Shown here one piece after another: positions 43,801-51,220 of a stretch of 64,000 nucleotides of DNA; position 1 is the first letter of the stretch; every line of letters begins with the position of its first letter. The DNA is taken from the NCBI RefSeq assembly GCF_016616235.1, contig NZ_CP067100.1, positions 186,001-250,000 of the forward strand. The letters run 5' to 3'. Origin of the DNA: Bradyrhizobium diazoefficiens (GTDB lineage Bacteria > Pseudomonadota > Alphaproteobacteria > Rhizobiales > Xanthobacteraceae). The translations under genes and the position numbers were made by a program. The notes beneath the pieces were generated by a model. The model saw only the letters and a program-made list of their open reading frames with translations, was not told the origin of the DNA and searched no databases.

Positions 43801-44479
43801 CCGCCATGCCATCCAGCGCCTTCATCTTCAGCAATGCTTGGGTTAGCCTGGCATCGTCGCCCCGCCGCAGACAGTCGGCGCACAGGCCGAGCGTTCGAAC
43901 AAGTTCAACTGTAAAGTACCAGCCGATGCGGCCAGAACCTTCCTCCCGGAGGATGCTGGCCGACCCCTCGCGCTGCAGATATTCTGGGTGATCGCGCCAG
44001 AACACGACACAATGCGCCAGGACGGCATCGAAGTTGGCACGCAGGAAGCTTCCGTAGAGGGCGCTTCCCGGGTCGTCCAGATCGGCGAGGGATACGAGAG
44101 CATCCGCCATCGCAGGTAACCCGCCGAGCTGGAAGGCCGCAGCTGCGAGCAACTCCACTGGGGTGCTCCGCCGGATATCGTCTGAGGCCCGCGTCAGCCA
44201 TTCGAAAATTTCGCCCGCGCGCCGATAGCAATCGATCGCCCCAGCCGAGGTCGCGCCCTCGATGTCATAGAATATCTCTGCGGCATGGAGCAGCCGCCGA
44301 GCGTCCGAGATCAGCGTCGATGATTCCCGGTCACGCCACCCGAGAGCTGGCAGGTCCCAGCTGGTCTGGAGACAGCGGACCAAGGCACGCGCTTGCGGGA
44401 CGGTTAGCTCATTCTCAAGCGCGAGACCGATGCGCAGATTATTGGCGACCTCTAGCCGTTCGAGATCGAACTCTGGCAT
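40856..44479 (-). CDS. Ski2-like helicase (HamB-like)
   Basis: 1207 residues; start and upstream stop overlap (TAATG). Residues 1-290 are a helical N-terminal domain without known motifs. Walker A is TPTGSGKT (307-314), motif Ia VPSRALAGEVE, motif II DEAH (416-419), motif III ALTAVAG, motif V LATATLSEGVNLPFD, and motif VI FRNLAGRAGRPG. Residues 800-1207 are an unrecognised helical region. This layout fits the HamB helicase of Hachiman, which partners a HamA nuclease to sense and cut DNA; the gene just upstream is a PD-(D/E)XK protein, as expected. Confidence 0.82.
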   Translation of the reverse strand: MPEFDLERLEVANNLRIGLALENELTVPQARALVRCLQTSWDLPALGWRDRESSTLISDARRLLHAAEIFYDIEGATSAGAIDCYRRAGEIFEWLTRASDDIRRSTPVELLAAAAFQLGGLPAMADALVSLADLDDPGSALYGSFLRANFDAVLAHCVVFWRDHPEYLQREGSASILREEGSGRIGWYFTVELVRTLGLCADCLRRGDDARLTQALLKMKALDGMAARTFSDDISLLISLLYAVARSYAAASIYGPVRRLAPAGHVRSRELAAYCRRQYSRGRGILWVSQQAGLQRLIAEDSFALCTPTGSGKTLIANLGIVKELLLRDHDGIVPLAIYLVPSRALAGEVEHKLRGELGAEFIVTGLYGGTDWGITDYWLAADQPTVLVATVEKAEALMRYLAPHLITRLKLLIIDEAHQVVPDDVDSARKDFANHSSRALRLESFVSRLLAQVPGLVRIALTAVAGGAAGPVARWVEGRENAQAVGIRYRSTRQIIGVLENARGRSSRLLLELLNDKRLRLQDRGDAVYMNLRIGPMPKLPARMYSSLYRFNELSVLWTALHLVDGERRILISIAQEPEQTMGWYVEAFALPTWTGFTQFEPPEGVLGGLYREAFDSCVDYCGANSYEAALLARGIATSHGQMPQRLRRLMTELIDRKICPITLATATLSEGVNLPFDIIFVTSLQRASFDADEEERIVRPLSTAEFRNLAGRAGRPGAAKGMEGMTFVALPTTIGATAPRLRGLQTRQMAGLRANYVKMRRNLRAEELGGETIDSPLGVLLEAIREKFEEIFGDDDNEAFLDWLEVTAPSDITEHAGRGVAGERPRLADSLDELDAVLLSAIEEVSRLDGAALEPTTLEQRLAEVWRSSFTAAAAAREEWLKSAFIQRGRGLVDKVYTDPAERSRLYQYGFSPHVGRRFEATAAAIRVQLLAASNYGSDDEADRLARFEAIGELLTDDRGFGFRIRNTQTDRDLLANWEEVLGWWMGAAEAAAPEPAALRSWQRFVSENLEFRLGVAIGAVVAQAWTQGADSPLAVPSLAEWQGTTELPWFGFWARELLRWGTLDPFVAFALAQGRAKTRQEAAALRTDFNAWLEREVDEIVSEDRIDPRHFLEWERSLPRRAVDHPAEAPEPARLTGTDGRNEQYAVLPVCIAGTVYWLDAAGYELARSNGELESFDESALSDDFILDAIRGEPVVLRAYRAAR

Positions 44480-45432
44480 TATCGCGCCCAGAGGCTGTCG
44501 TAGACAGCATCGATGAGATGTTCGCCATCATTGAGGATGACCTCGACGATCTGCAGATCGTGCGGCGCCTTATAATCTTCAGGACACTTTTTCCATGGTA
44601 TCAGGCTATGTCCCTCGCCGCCACGCGACGGAACGTCATTGCCAACTATCACGACAAGATTGGTACGCGGCACCACCACCGGATTCTGAGCGGTGAGAAT
44701 CTTGTCAAGCGACAGGATCGTCGCCGAGAAGGCGTCGGGCTCGCGATCGCGCAGGATTCGCTGGAGCTGACGCAGTCCGTGCGGCACGCCCATATCGGTG
44801 TTGAGCTGAGCCCATATGCCTTTGCCACTCGGTATTTTATCGCCGGTATCCGGGCAGTCGATTAGATCGAGCATCAACTTGTCGACGGCCGATTTCCGCA
44901 GCGCAGCACGCCACTTTGCCTCGCCCGCGATGAATCTGGTCACCGCACCATCTGAGTCCAACACCAACGCCAGGAAGTCAGAACCCCGCCGGCCGTAGGT
45001 GGCGCGCAGGCGCCTAGCATCTCTGGCGAAGGCAAAAAGATACTGTTCGACGTCCTCGTGGAAACGAAACAAGTAGACTGGGATGTACCAGGGATGTTCT
45101 CCGACGTACTTCGATTGATAATGCTCGGTGACAAGCCCAGCCATTACTTCACCGAACAATCCACGACGCGTCGTGCTATCGAGACATCCTGGATAGGTCG
45201 CGTGAGCTACAGAAGCATCCGCATCAGGATGCAACTCGATGCCCATTTGCTCGTGAAAATACTCCCGTGCGTCCAGATGCGCGGACTCGAAATATGGACG
45301 GAGCGCTCCCACGAGCGAGTCATCACGGCTCCCGCTCTCCTCAAGAAGAAGGTGGCCATAACTACCGTTGGTTCCCGGATAGACCGTTAACCACGCATCC
45401 ATCGCAGAACTAGGCGGCGCGCAAGTATGCAT
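44479..45432 (-). CDS. PD-(D/E)XK nuclease-like protein (HamA-like)
   Basis: 317 residues from the ATG at 45432, chosen over the GTG at 45447 because GGGGGA lies six bases upstream. Residues 90-175 carry a nuclease-fold pattern: GLFGEVMAGLV with E95, then D152 in GSDFLAL and E171-A-K173 in RFIAGEAKWRAAL, matching E...D...ExK. This order resembles HamA (DUF1837) of Hachiman, which degrades DNA when released by its helicase HamB. Overall similarity cannot be measured here. It is the first gene of the locus, 21 bases downstream of a pair of overlapping palindromes. Confidence 0.65.
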   Translation of the reverse strand: MHTCAPPSSAMDAWLTVYPGTNGSYGHLLLEESGSRDDSLVGALRPYFESAHLDAREYFHEQMGIELHPDADASVAHATYPGCLDSTTRRGLFGEVMAGLVTEHYQSKYVGEHPWYIPVYLFRFHEDVEQYLFAFARDARRLRATYGRRGSDFLALVLDSDGAVTRFIAGEAKWRAALRKSAVDKLMLDLIDCPDTGDKIPSGKGIWAQLNTDMGVPHGLRQLQRILRDREPDAFSATILSLDKILTAQNPVVVPRTNLVVIVGNDVPSRGGEGHSLIPWKKCPEDYKAPHDLQIVEVILNDGEHLIDAVYDSLWAR

Positions 45433-45452
45433 CGTCAATTCCCCCACACCTA

Positions 45453-45473
45453 GCTATCGCGATAGCGCTATCG
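45453..45473. promoter_or_regulatory. Overlapping palindromes upstream of defence locus
   Basis: Two perfect 14-bp palindromes share seven bases: GCTATCGCGATAGC (45453-45466) and CGATAGCGCTATCG (45460-45473). They lie 21-41 bases upstream of the first gene, the usual position of a repressor operator. No regulator gene is adjacent; the nearest is the XRE gene at 21.4 kb. The structure could also be a hairpin in the leader RNA. Confidence 0.5.
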
Positions 45474-45639
45474 ACGCCAGAGTACACCACCACATTGATT
45501 GTGAATTTCGATCATCACCGTGAGGTTGCGCATTATCTCCAACCCTCGCCCCGAAACATGGCCGCCCGTCGACTGAACCAAAGCCCTCCATATGGGCTTG
45601 GACACGACGCCGAAGATTCGGAATGGCGCGCGCATACAG

Positions 45640-45985
45640 GTGCTCACCGCCGTCAAGATCAAACAGAATCTCAAGCCGGGGATGTATGCCGACGGGCTTG
45701 GGCTCTACCTGAAAGGCCGCGTCAGCAACTCCAAGAGCTGGATCTTCCGGTATCGCACCGGCGGCAGGCTGCGGGATATGGGGCTTGGCTCGTTTCATAC
45801 CTTCTCGCTTGCGGAAGCACGCGAGAAGGCGGAGGTCTGCCGTGTCATGCGGCTCAAAGGTCTCGATCCGCTGGAGGAGCGCCACAAGAGCAACAGGCCA
45901 AAACAATCGAAACGGCTGAGGCCACCACCTTTCCGAAGTGTGCCGAGACGTACATCGCCGCCCACAAGGCGTGCGACGGTCCACA
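45640..45985 (+). pseudogene. P4-type integrase remnant
   Basis: Starts at a GTG with LTAVKIKQNLKPGMYADGLGL and continues SWIFRYRTGGRLRDMGLG and LAEAREKAEVCRVMRLKGLDP, the arm-binding (DUF4102) domain of P4-type integrases. Near 45885 the frame shifts; the family sequence continues in another frame as TIETAEATTFPKCAETYIAAHKA and stops near 45985. The core-binding and catalytic domains are missing. It is a decayed integrase, adjacent to and oriented opposite the intact one. Confidence 0.8.
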
Positions 45986-46030
45986 ACGCCGACGGACCGT
46001 GCTCACGCCGTCGGAGGAATGCCGTAGCCT

Positions 46031-47620
46031 TCAACAAACGTCAATGTTTGGGAACCGGTCGACGGCCTTCGCCTTCGCAGCAATGGTTACGTCCCCGTAA
46101 TCCTCAGAAGCATTGCGCGGTGCGTGCCCCTGTATGGCATCGAGCACCCGCATGGCCACCTCTTGCTCAATGCCGATAGTCTTAAAACGATGGCGCCAGC
46201 CATGGCTCGGATCAACGTTCGGGTCCTTCAGAACCTCGCGCACGAAGGCGTTGACCTTATTCCGCGCTGTCTTCACCGCCTTGCGAACGCCAAGATCTCC
46301 AGCTTTGGGGTCAATGAATAGATAGCCTCTTGAGGACCTCTCATAAAACTCTGGAAAACCTTCTTCGATGATTTGCCGATGCAGCACCACATCTCTGGCT
46401 TCGTCAGTCTTCACGGGGCCCGCCTCGGGCGTCACGTGCACGACCCAATCTTTGCCTTCACGGCGAACGTCCTCTTTGCGAAGCTGAAGCATCTCGCCTA
46501 CCCGCGCTCCCGTGAACGCACACAACCACGGCACCCACCGCTTGGCCAACGCCAGCTTCGGAGCAGCCCTCCCAGCAGCAGAATTCCGGGCGTGCTTGAG
46601 AATGGCGGTTGCTTCTCGGTCGTAAAATCCCTTTGACCTAAGTTTGCGCGATTTGCCGACCTTGATGGTAAGTCCTTCGGCAGGGTTGGAGTGCATGCGG
46701 CGGTTCATGACTGCCCAGCCAAACACCGTCTTTAGGCCGGCTAGGTCACTGTCCTTCACGGTCTTCGCACTCGCGCCGCCCCGCAGCCGGTGATCCTTGA
46801 AGCGGACTATGTCCTCCGGCGTTACGCGGCCCGCCTCGTCATGCTTCAGGAAGGCCACGAGCTTCATCGTCGTCTTCTGATAGCTCTCATAGGTACTCTG
46901 TTTGCGACCGGCGGCCTTCGCCTCCTTCCACCAATCCTCGACCAATGCCGACAGCGACCCGTTAGAGGCGCCAGACTCCAAGGCGACCTTTCCTCGTTCT
47001 GCCATAGCGTCTCCTCGCGGGAGTTGGATCTGTCGAGAAACGGACGAGAATTCGCCTTCGCCTCTTGCCAGTTTTGCCAAAAGTACGCTGGCACGCTGCA
47101 TGGCGGCGCCGAGTGCGCGGGCCATGGTTCGGCGGTTCTCAAAATTGATAAAGATCCCGTTGGCCGTCAGATAGCCGTCAGCAGCATCCAAACACGTCTG
47201 TTCCATCCGGAAAATCTTGTCCTCCGGCAATTCCGGGGCGCCATCCAACACCCGTTGAGACGCAGCAAGTCTCAGCTCCCTTGTCTGTGGGGGGCCAAAC
47301 AGCCGATCTCCGGCCACGACATCCCAACCGGTCTGTTGGCTTGGGTTATCCCTGTACATCTGCAGCCACTGATCGTAGGCGACGAGGGCAAGTTGATGCG
47401 CCTCACGTTCAGTCAGCAGTTTTGGCCCTGCGCGTAGGTTGGCCCACCGAGCCTCGAGCTCGGCAAGCGCCTTCGCGAAGCGCTGTTTCGCCTCGCCTGG
47501 ATCGCGGGTTTGAAGGCTTACTTTCTCCTCGCGCTTGCCGACGATCTTACGCAAATCGTCAGGAACAGCCTTTCGGAGCTGATAGATTCCAGTTTTGGGA
47601 TGCTTCCACGGACGCGACAT
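46031..47620 (-). CDS. Tyrosine recombinase/integrase
   Basis: 529 residues from the ATG at 47620 (MSRPWKHPKTGIYQLRK). The N-terminal region matches DUF6538-like phage integrases (YQLRKAVPDDLRKIVGKREEKVSLQTRD). A core-binding domain at about 220-330 includes LSALVEDWWKEAKAAGRKQSTYESY. The catalytic domain has Arg in FTGARVGEMLQL, HxxR in HGWRHRFKT, and the Tyr near EDYG. Integrases of this class recombine an element into the 3' end of a tRNA gene; tRNA-Leu lies 99 bases away with its 3' end facing this gene. It very likely inserted the island to the left. Confidence 0.92.
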   Translation of the reverse strand: MSRPWKHPKTGIYQLRKAVPDDLRKIVGKREEKVSLQTRDPGEAKQRFAKALAELEARWANLRAGPKLLTEREAHQLALVAYDQWLQMYRDNPSQQTGWDVVAGDRLFGPPQTRELRLAASQRVLDGAPELPEDKIFRMEQTCLDAADGYLTANGIFINFENRRTMARALGAAMQRASVLLAKLARGEGEFSSVSRQIQLPRGDAMAERGKVALESGASNGSLSALVEDWWKEAKAAGRKQSTYESYQKTTMKLVAFLKHDEAGRVTPEDIVRFKDHRLRGGASAKTVKDSDLAGLKTVFGWAVMNRRMHSNPAEGLTIKVGKSRKLRSKGFYDREATAILKHARNSAAGRAAPKLALAKRWVPWLCAFTGARVGEMLQLRKEDVRREGKDWVVHVTPEAGPVKTDEARDVVLHRQIIEEGFPEFYERSSRGYLFIDPKAGDLGVRKAVKTARNKVNAFVREVLKDPNVDPSHGWRHRFKTIGIEQEVAMRVLDAIQGHAPRNASEDYGDVTIAAKAKAVDRFPNIDVC

Positions 47621-47718
47621 AGCTAACGGCAATTGTACCACCCTTCTGTACCATTGAGGAGCGGGTAAGCCGTTGAATCTGCTAATTTGCTTTGGATTTC
47701 ACGCTCTTAGAAGAGCGA

Positions 47719-47805
<87 letters not shown>

Positions 47806-47955
47806 ATGCCGTTTGGGGCACGGGGGCGGTTACTACGGTTCAGTGACGCGGTTGTCAATTCATGCTTGAGCCGTGGTTCGGCTTGCCGATTGCGCATCGC
47901 AAACCGGCCCGATACAAGCCTGATAACACGCACTCTTCCTGCAGGAATGGCTCCC

Positions 47956-48921
47956 ATGGCATCGAATCTGGACACGCTGGTCACGGTTTTCGGCGGATCG
48001 GGGTTTTTGGGCCGGAATGTCGTCCGCGCCCTGTGCAAGCGGGATTACCGGGTCCGTGTTGCGGTACGGCGGCCGGAACTGGCCGGATACCTCCAGCCCT
48101 CCGGCAAGCTCGGGCAGGTCCACGCCGTCCAGGCCAATCTGCGCTATCCGGCCTCGGTCGAGGCGGCGCTGCGCGATTCGCATGTCGCGATCAATCTCGT
48201 GGGGGTGCTGGCTGAGAGTGGCGCCCAGACCTTCGACGCGGTCCAGGCCAAGGGCGCCGAGACCGTCGCCAAGGCGGCCGCAGCGGTGGGTGCGAGCCTG
48301 ATCCATGTCTCGGCGATCGGCGCCGACGCGCAATCGCCCTCGCGCTATGCCAGAGCCAAGGCGGCCGGCGAAGCCGCCGTCTTGGCGGCGGTGCCGTCGG
48401 CGACGATCTTCCGCCCGTCCGTGATGTTCGGCCCCGAGGACCAGTTCACCAACCGCTTTGCGGCGCTGGCCCGGATCTCGCCGGTGCTGCCGCTGATCGG
48501 CGGGAGCACGCGGATGCAGCCGGTCTATGTCGGCGACGTCGCCACCGCGATCGCCGATGCGGTCGACGGCAAGGCCAAGGCGGGGGCGACCTACGAGCTC
48601 GGCGGTCCGGAAGTGCTGACGATGCGCGAGATCATCGAGGCCATCCTTGAGATCACCGACCGCGAGCGCATGCTCGTGCCGCTGCCGTTCGGCCTTGCCC
48701 GTTTCCAGGCCAACTTCCTGCAATTCGCGCCGGGCGCGTTCAAGCTGACGCCGGACCAGGTCACGCTGCTCGAGCGCGACAACGTCGTGTCGGATGCGGC
48801 CAAGGCCGCCGGGCTGACGCTGGAAGGCCTCGGCATCACGGCCGATTCGCTGGAAGCGATTGCCCCGCAATATCTCTGGCGCTTTCGCCCGCAGGGCCAG
48901 TTCCAGCGCATGGGCGTGTGA
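47956..48921 (+). CDS. NDUFA9-like NAD(P)-binding protein
   Basis: 321 residues from the ATG at 47956 (AGGA nine bases upstream; an ATG at 47947 is also possible). Rossmann motif VTVFGGSGFLGRNVVRAL, then VAINLVGVLAESG, LIHVSAIGADAQSPSRYARAKAAGE and the FRPSVMFGPED segment. This is the atypical SDR group related to the complex I subunit NDUFA9/39 kDa. In alphaproteobacteria it is a chromosomal housekeeping-type gene of uncertain role, perhaps in ubiquinone or complex I assembly. First gene to the right of the tRNA, marking the start of core chromosome. Confidence 0.88.
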   Translation: MASNLDTLVTVFGGSGFLGRNVVRALCKRDYRVRVAVRRPELAGYLQPSGKLGQVHAVQANLRYPASVEAALRDSHVAINLVGVLAESGAQTFDAVQAKGAETVAKAAAAVGASLIHVSAIGADAQSPSRYARAKAAGEAAVLAAVPSATIFRPSVMFGPEDQFTNRFAALARISPVLPLIGGSTRMQPVYVGDVATAIADAVDGKAKAGATYELGGPEVLTMREIIEAILEITDRERMLVPLPFGLARFQANFLQFAPGAFKLTPDQVTLLERDNVVSDAAKAAGLTLEGLGITADSLEAIAPQYLWRFRPQGQFQRMGV

Positions 48922-48933
48922 GTTTTCTTTTTA

Positions 48934-48959
48934 ACCTCTCCCCGCCTGCGGGGAGAGGT
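48934..48959. repeat. REP-like palindrome
   Basis: Twelve-base-pair perfect hairpin ACCTCTCCCCGC / GCGGGGAGAGGT with a CT loop, 13 bases after the NDUFA9-like stop. It is the left part of a repeat unit that continues to about 49042 (GAGGGGGCAC...CCTCACCCCAACCCT), where an IS element has inserted. Related palindromes occur at 50408, 61584, 61675 and 62121. Confidence 0.8.
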
Positions 48960-49042
48960 CGGATCGCCCTTGCGATCCGGGTGAGGGGGCACAAGTCTCT
49001 CGGCGACCTCTCGTGTGGAGAGAGGCCCCTCACCCCAACCCT

Positions 49043-50401
49043 CATAGGCGCTAGGTTTAGCTCTGGACACGAAGAATCTCGATATGATTCAAACTTGGGA
49101 TGAAGATTCGTCCTGAGATTCTGGATCATTGGCCGGAGGTGAGTGCGCGACTTCCGGGAGGCTTCGACCTGGAAGCCACGGCGCGGTTACGCGGAGCCTT
49201 TACCCGGGCGCGGGAGATTAAGAACGCCGAGACGCTGTTGCGGTTGGCGCTTGCCTATGGCGGCTTGGGCATGTCGCTGCGTGAGACGTGTGTGTGGGCG
49301 GAAGCCGGCGGCATCGTCCGTTTGTCCGATCCATCACTGCTCGATCGGCTGTGTAAAGCCGCGCCCTGGCTTGGTGACATTGTGGCTGCGCTGATCGCCG
49401 AACAGGCCAAAATGACGGCGGGGAGCTGGGTTGGGTATCGCCTGCGTGCACTCGACGGAACCTCGATCTGCGAACCGGGAGCTGACCGTACGACGTGGCG
49501 GCTGCACGTCGGCTACGATCTGGCAACGGGTCAGGTTGATCAGCTTGAGCTAACCGACGTGCATGGCGCGGAGAATCTTCAGCGCCTCACCTACGCACAC
49601 GGCGATATCGTGCTGGGCGACCGCTATTATGCGAGGCCGCGCGATCTGCGGCCGGTGATCGAAGCCGGTGCAGACTTCATCGTGCGGACTGGCTGGAACT
49701 CGTTGCGCCTGTTGCAGGCCAATGGCGAGCCCTTTGATCTGTTTGCCGCTCTCGCGGCTCAGTCGGAACAGGAAAGCGAGCTGCAAGTTCGCGTCCACGA
49801 GGGCCAGACAAAGACTCCACCGCCGGAGCCGCTGATCCTGCGCCTCGTCGTGCGACGCAAGCCGCCGGAGCAGGCCGAAACCGAGCGAAAGCGCCTGCTC
49901 AAGGATGCCAAGAAGCGCGGCAAGCAACCCGATCCACGCAGTCTCGAGGCGGCGAAGTACATTCTTCTCCTTACCTCGCTGCCAGTCGCCACCTTCCCAC
50001 CGGCCGATGTCCTCGCCCTCTATCGCTTCCGCTGGCAGATCGAGCTGGCATTCAAGCGGTTCAAGAGCTTAGCCGGGCTCGACATGCTGCCAGCCAAGAA
50101 GCCTGAACTTGCGCGGGCGTGGATCTACGCCAGACTGATCGTCGCCATCATCGCTGAACAGATCGCCGGGCAAGTCCCGGACTCTTTCCCCTCTGAGTTC
50201 GGAACCACCACAAGCAAGCCCATCGCGTTGGCGCCTCATGAAGATCGCCCTGGCGACCGTTCGTGCCGCCATTCGTGGACCACTTCTCTGGCAGGCTTTC
50301 TGTAATCTCTTCACCCGAGCCCGCCGGCACTTCTGCGAACCGCCACGCCGGCGCAGAAAACAATGCGACTATCTACACAAACGCATAACCTAGCGCCCAT
50401 G
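49043..50401 (+). mobile_element. IS4-family-like insertion sequence
   Basis: 1359 bp with imperfect terminal inverted repeats: CATAGGCGCTAGGTT at the left end and, read inward from the right end, CATGGGCGCTAGGTT. An 11-bp target duplication, ACCCCAACCCT, is present at 49032-49042 and 50402-50412. Joining the flanks restores the REP-like repeat. It carries one transposase gene, which is frameshifted near its end. Confidence 0.9.
49100..50391 (+). pseudogene. IS4-type DDE transposase, frameshifted near the C-terminus
   Basis: The first frame runs from the ATG at 49100 for 401 residues. DDE landmarks: Asp in LRALDGTSICEPG, Asp in IVLGDRYYARPRD, and Y-x2-R-x3-E-x6-K in YRFRWQIELAFKRFK. After SEFGTTTSKP (about 50221) the sequence becomes unrelated. 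Removing one base, the A at about 50222, gives SKP-SRWRLMKIALATVRAAIRG and continues to a natural stop at 50391 inside the right inverted repeat, with FCEPPRRRRKQCDYLHKR near the end. The copy is therefore probably inactive, though the catalytic triad is intact and a truncated product is made. Confidence 0.8.
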
Positions 50402-50440
50402 ACCCCAACCCTCTCCCCGTAAGAATGGGGCGAGGGGGCG
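50402..50440. repeat. Right half of the REP-like repeat split by the IS
   Basis: Begins with the duplicated ACCCCAACCCT and continues with CTCTCCCCGTAAGAATGGGGCGAG, an imperfect hairpin of the same type as that at 48934. No gene lies between it and the dprE2-like stop. Confidence 0.7.
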
Positions 50441-50476
50441 CACCAAGGGCGGGGCGACAGCGCCATTCTTCAAACA

Positions 50477-51217
50477 TCAAAACTTCAATTTCTTGAACAC
50501 CGCCTCGGGCAGCGCCTTCATGATCAGCATCACGAGGCGCCATTTGCCGCTGACGTAGACGACGTCGGTCTTGTTCTCGACGGCGTTGAGGATGGCATCG
50601 CCGACGACAGGCGCTTCCACCGTGAGCGGGCCGATCAGCTTCATGCCTTCCGTCATTTTGGTGCGAACGAACCCAGGCTTCACTGTGACGACGTGCACGC
50701 CGCCGCGGCTGGCGCGGGCGCGCAGGCCCGAGAGGAAGGCGGAGAAGCCGGCTTTCGCCGAGCCGTAGACATAGTTCGAGGCGCGGCCGCGATCGCCGGC
50801 GACGGAGGACACGCCGACGATGGTGCCGGTGCCGCGCGCCAGAAACTTTTCGGCGAACAGGCCGAGGATCAGCGACGGCCCCTCGTAGTTCGAGCGCATG
50901 ATCGTGGTCGCGTGCGCGAGATCGCTCTCGGCATTCTGCTGCACGCCGAGCAGGCCGACGATCGAGATGATGACATCGGGCAAGACGGGAAGGCCACTCA
51001 CAAAACCATCGAACGAAGCGGTGTCGAGCACGTCGAACTTATAGAGGCCGACCTCGACATTGTAGCGCGCGCGCAGATCAGCGGCGTCGGGCTCCAGCGC
51101 AGTGACGTCGCGGCCTGCAAGGCCGACATCGTATCCAGCCCTGGCAAAGGCGCGCGCCGCGGCGCGGCCGATATCGGAGGAGCCACCGAGCACAAGTGCG
51201 ATCTTGCGTGACGTCAC
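50477..51217 (-). CDS. SDR oxidoreductase, DprE2-like
   Basis: 246 residues. Rossmann SDR: cofactor motif LVLGGSSDIGRAAARAF, the catalytic Ser in VGVSSVAGDRG and YxxxK in YVYGSAKAGF, and VKPGFVRTKM after it. It resembles the NADH-dependent DprE2 that reduces the keto intermediate in the conversion of decaprenyl-phosphoryl-ribose to arabinose. The adjacent upstream gene is a DprE1-like oxidase (gap three bases), which supports the assignment. In this organism the lipid carrier and final polymer are unknown. Confidence 0.8.
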   Translation of the reverse strand: MTSRKIALVLGGSSDIGRAAARAFARAGYDVGLAGRDVTALEPDAADLRARYNVEVGLYKFDVLDTASFDGFVSGLPVLPDVIISIVGLLGVQQNAESDLAHATTIMRSNYEGPSLILGLFAEKFLARGTGTIVGVSSVAGDRGRASNYVYGSAKAGFSAFLSGLRARASRGGVHVVTVKPGFVRTKMTEGMKLIGPLTVEAPVVGDAILNAVENKTDVVYVSGKWRLVMLIMKALPEAVFKKLKF

Positions 51218-51220
51218 GGC

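Noticed and set aside
47860..48870. Minus-strand open frame of 336 codons
   Set aside because: Antisense of the NDUFA9-like gene.
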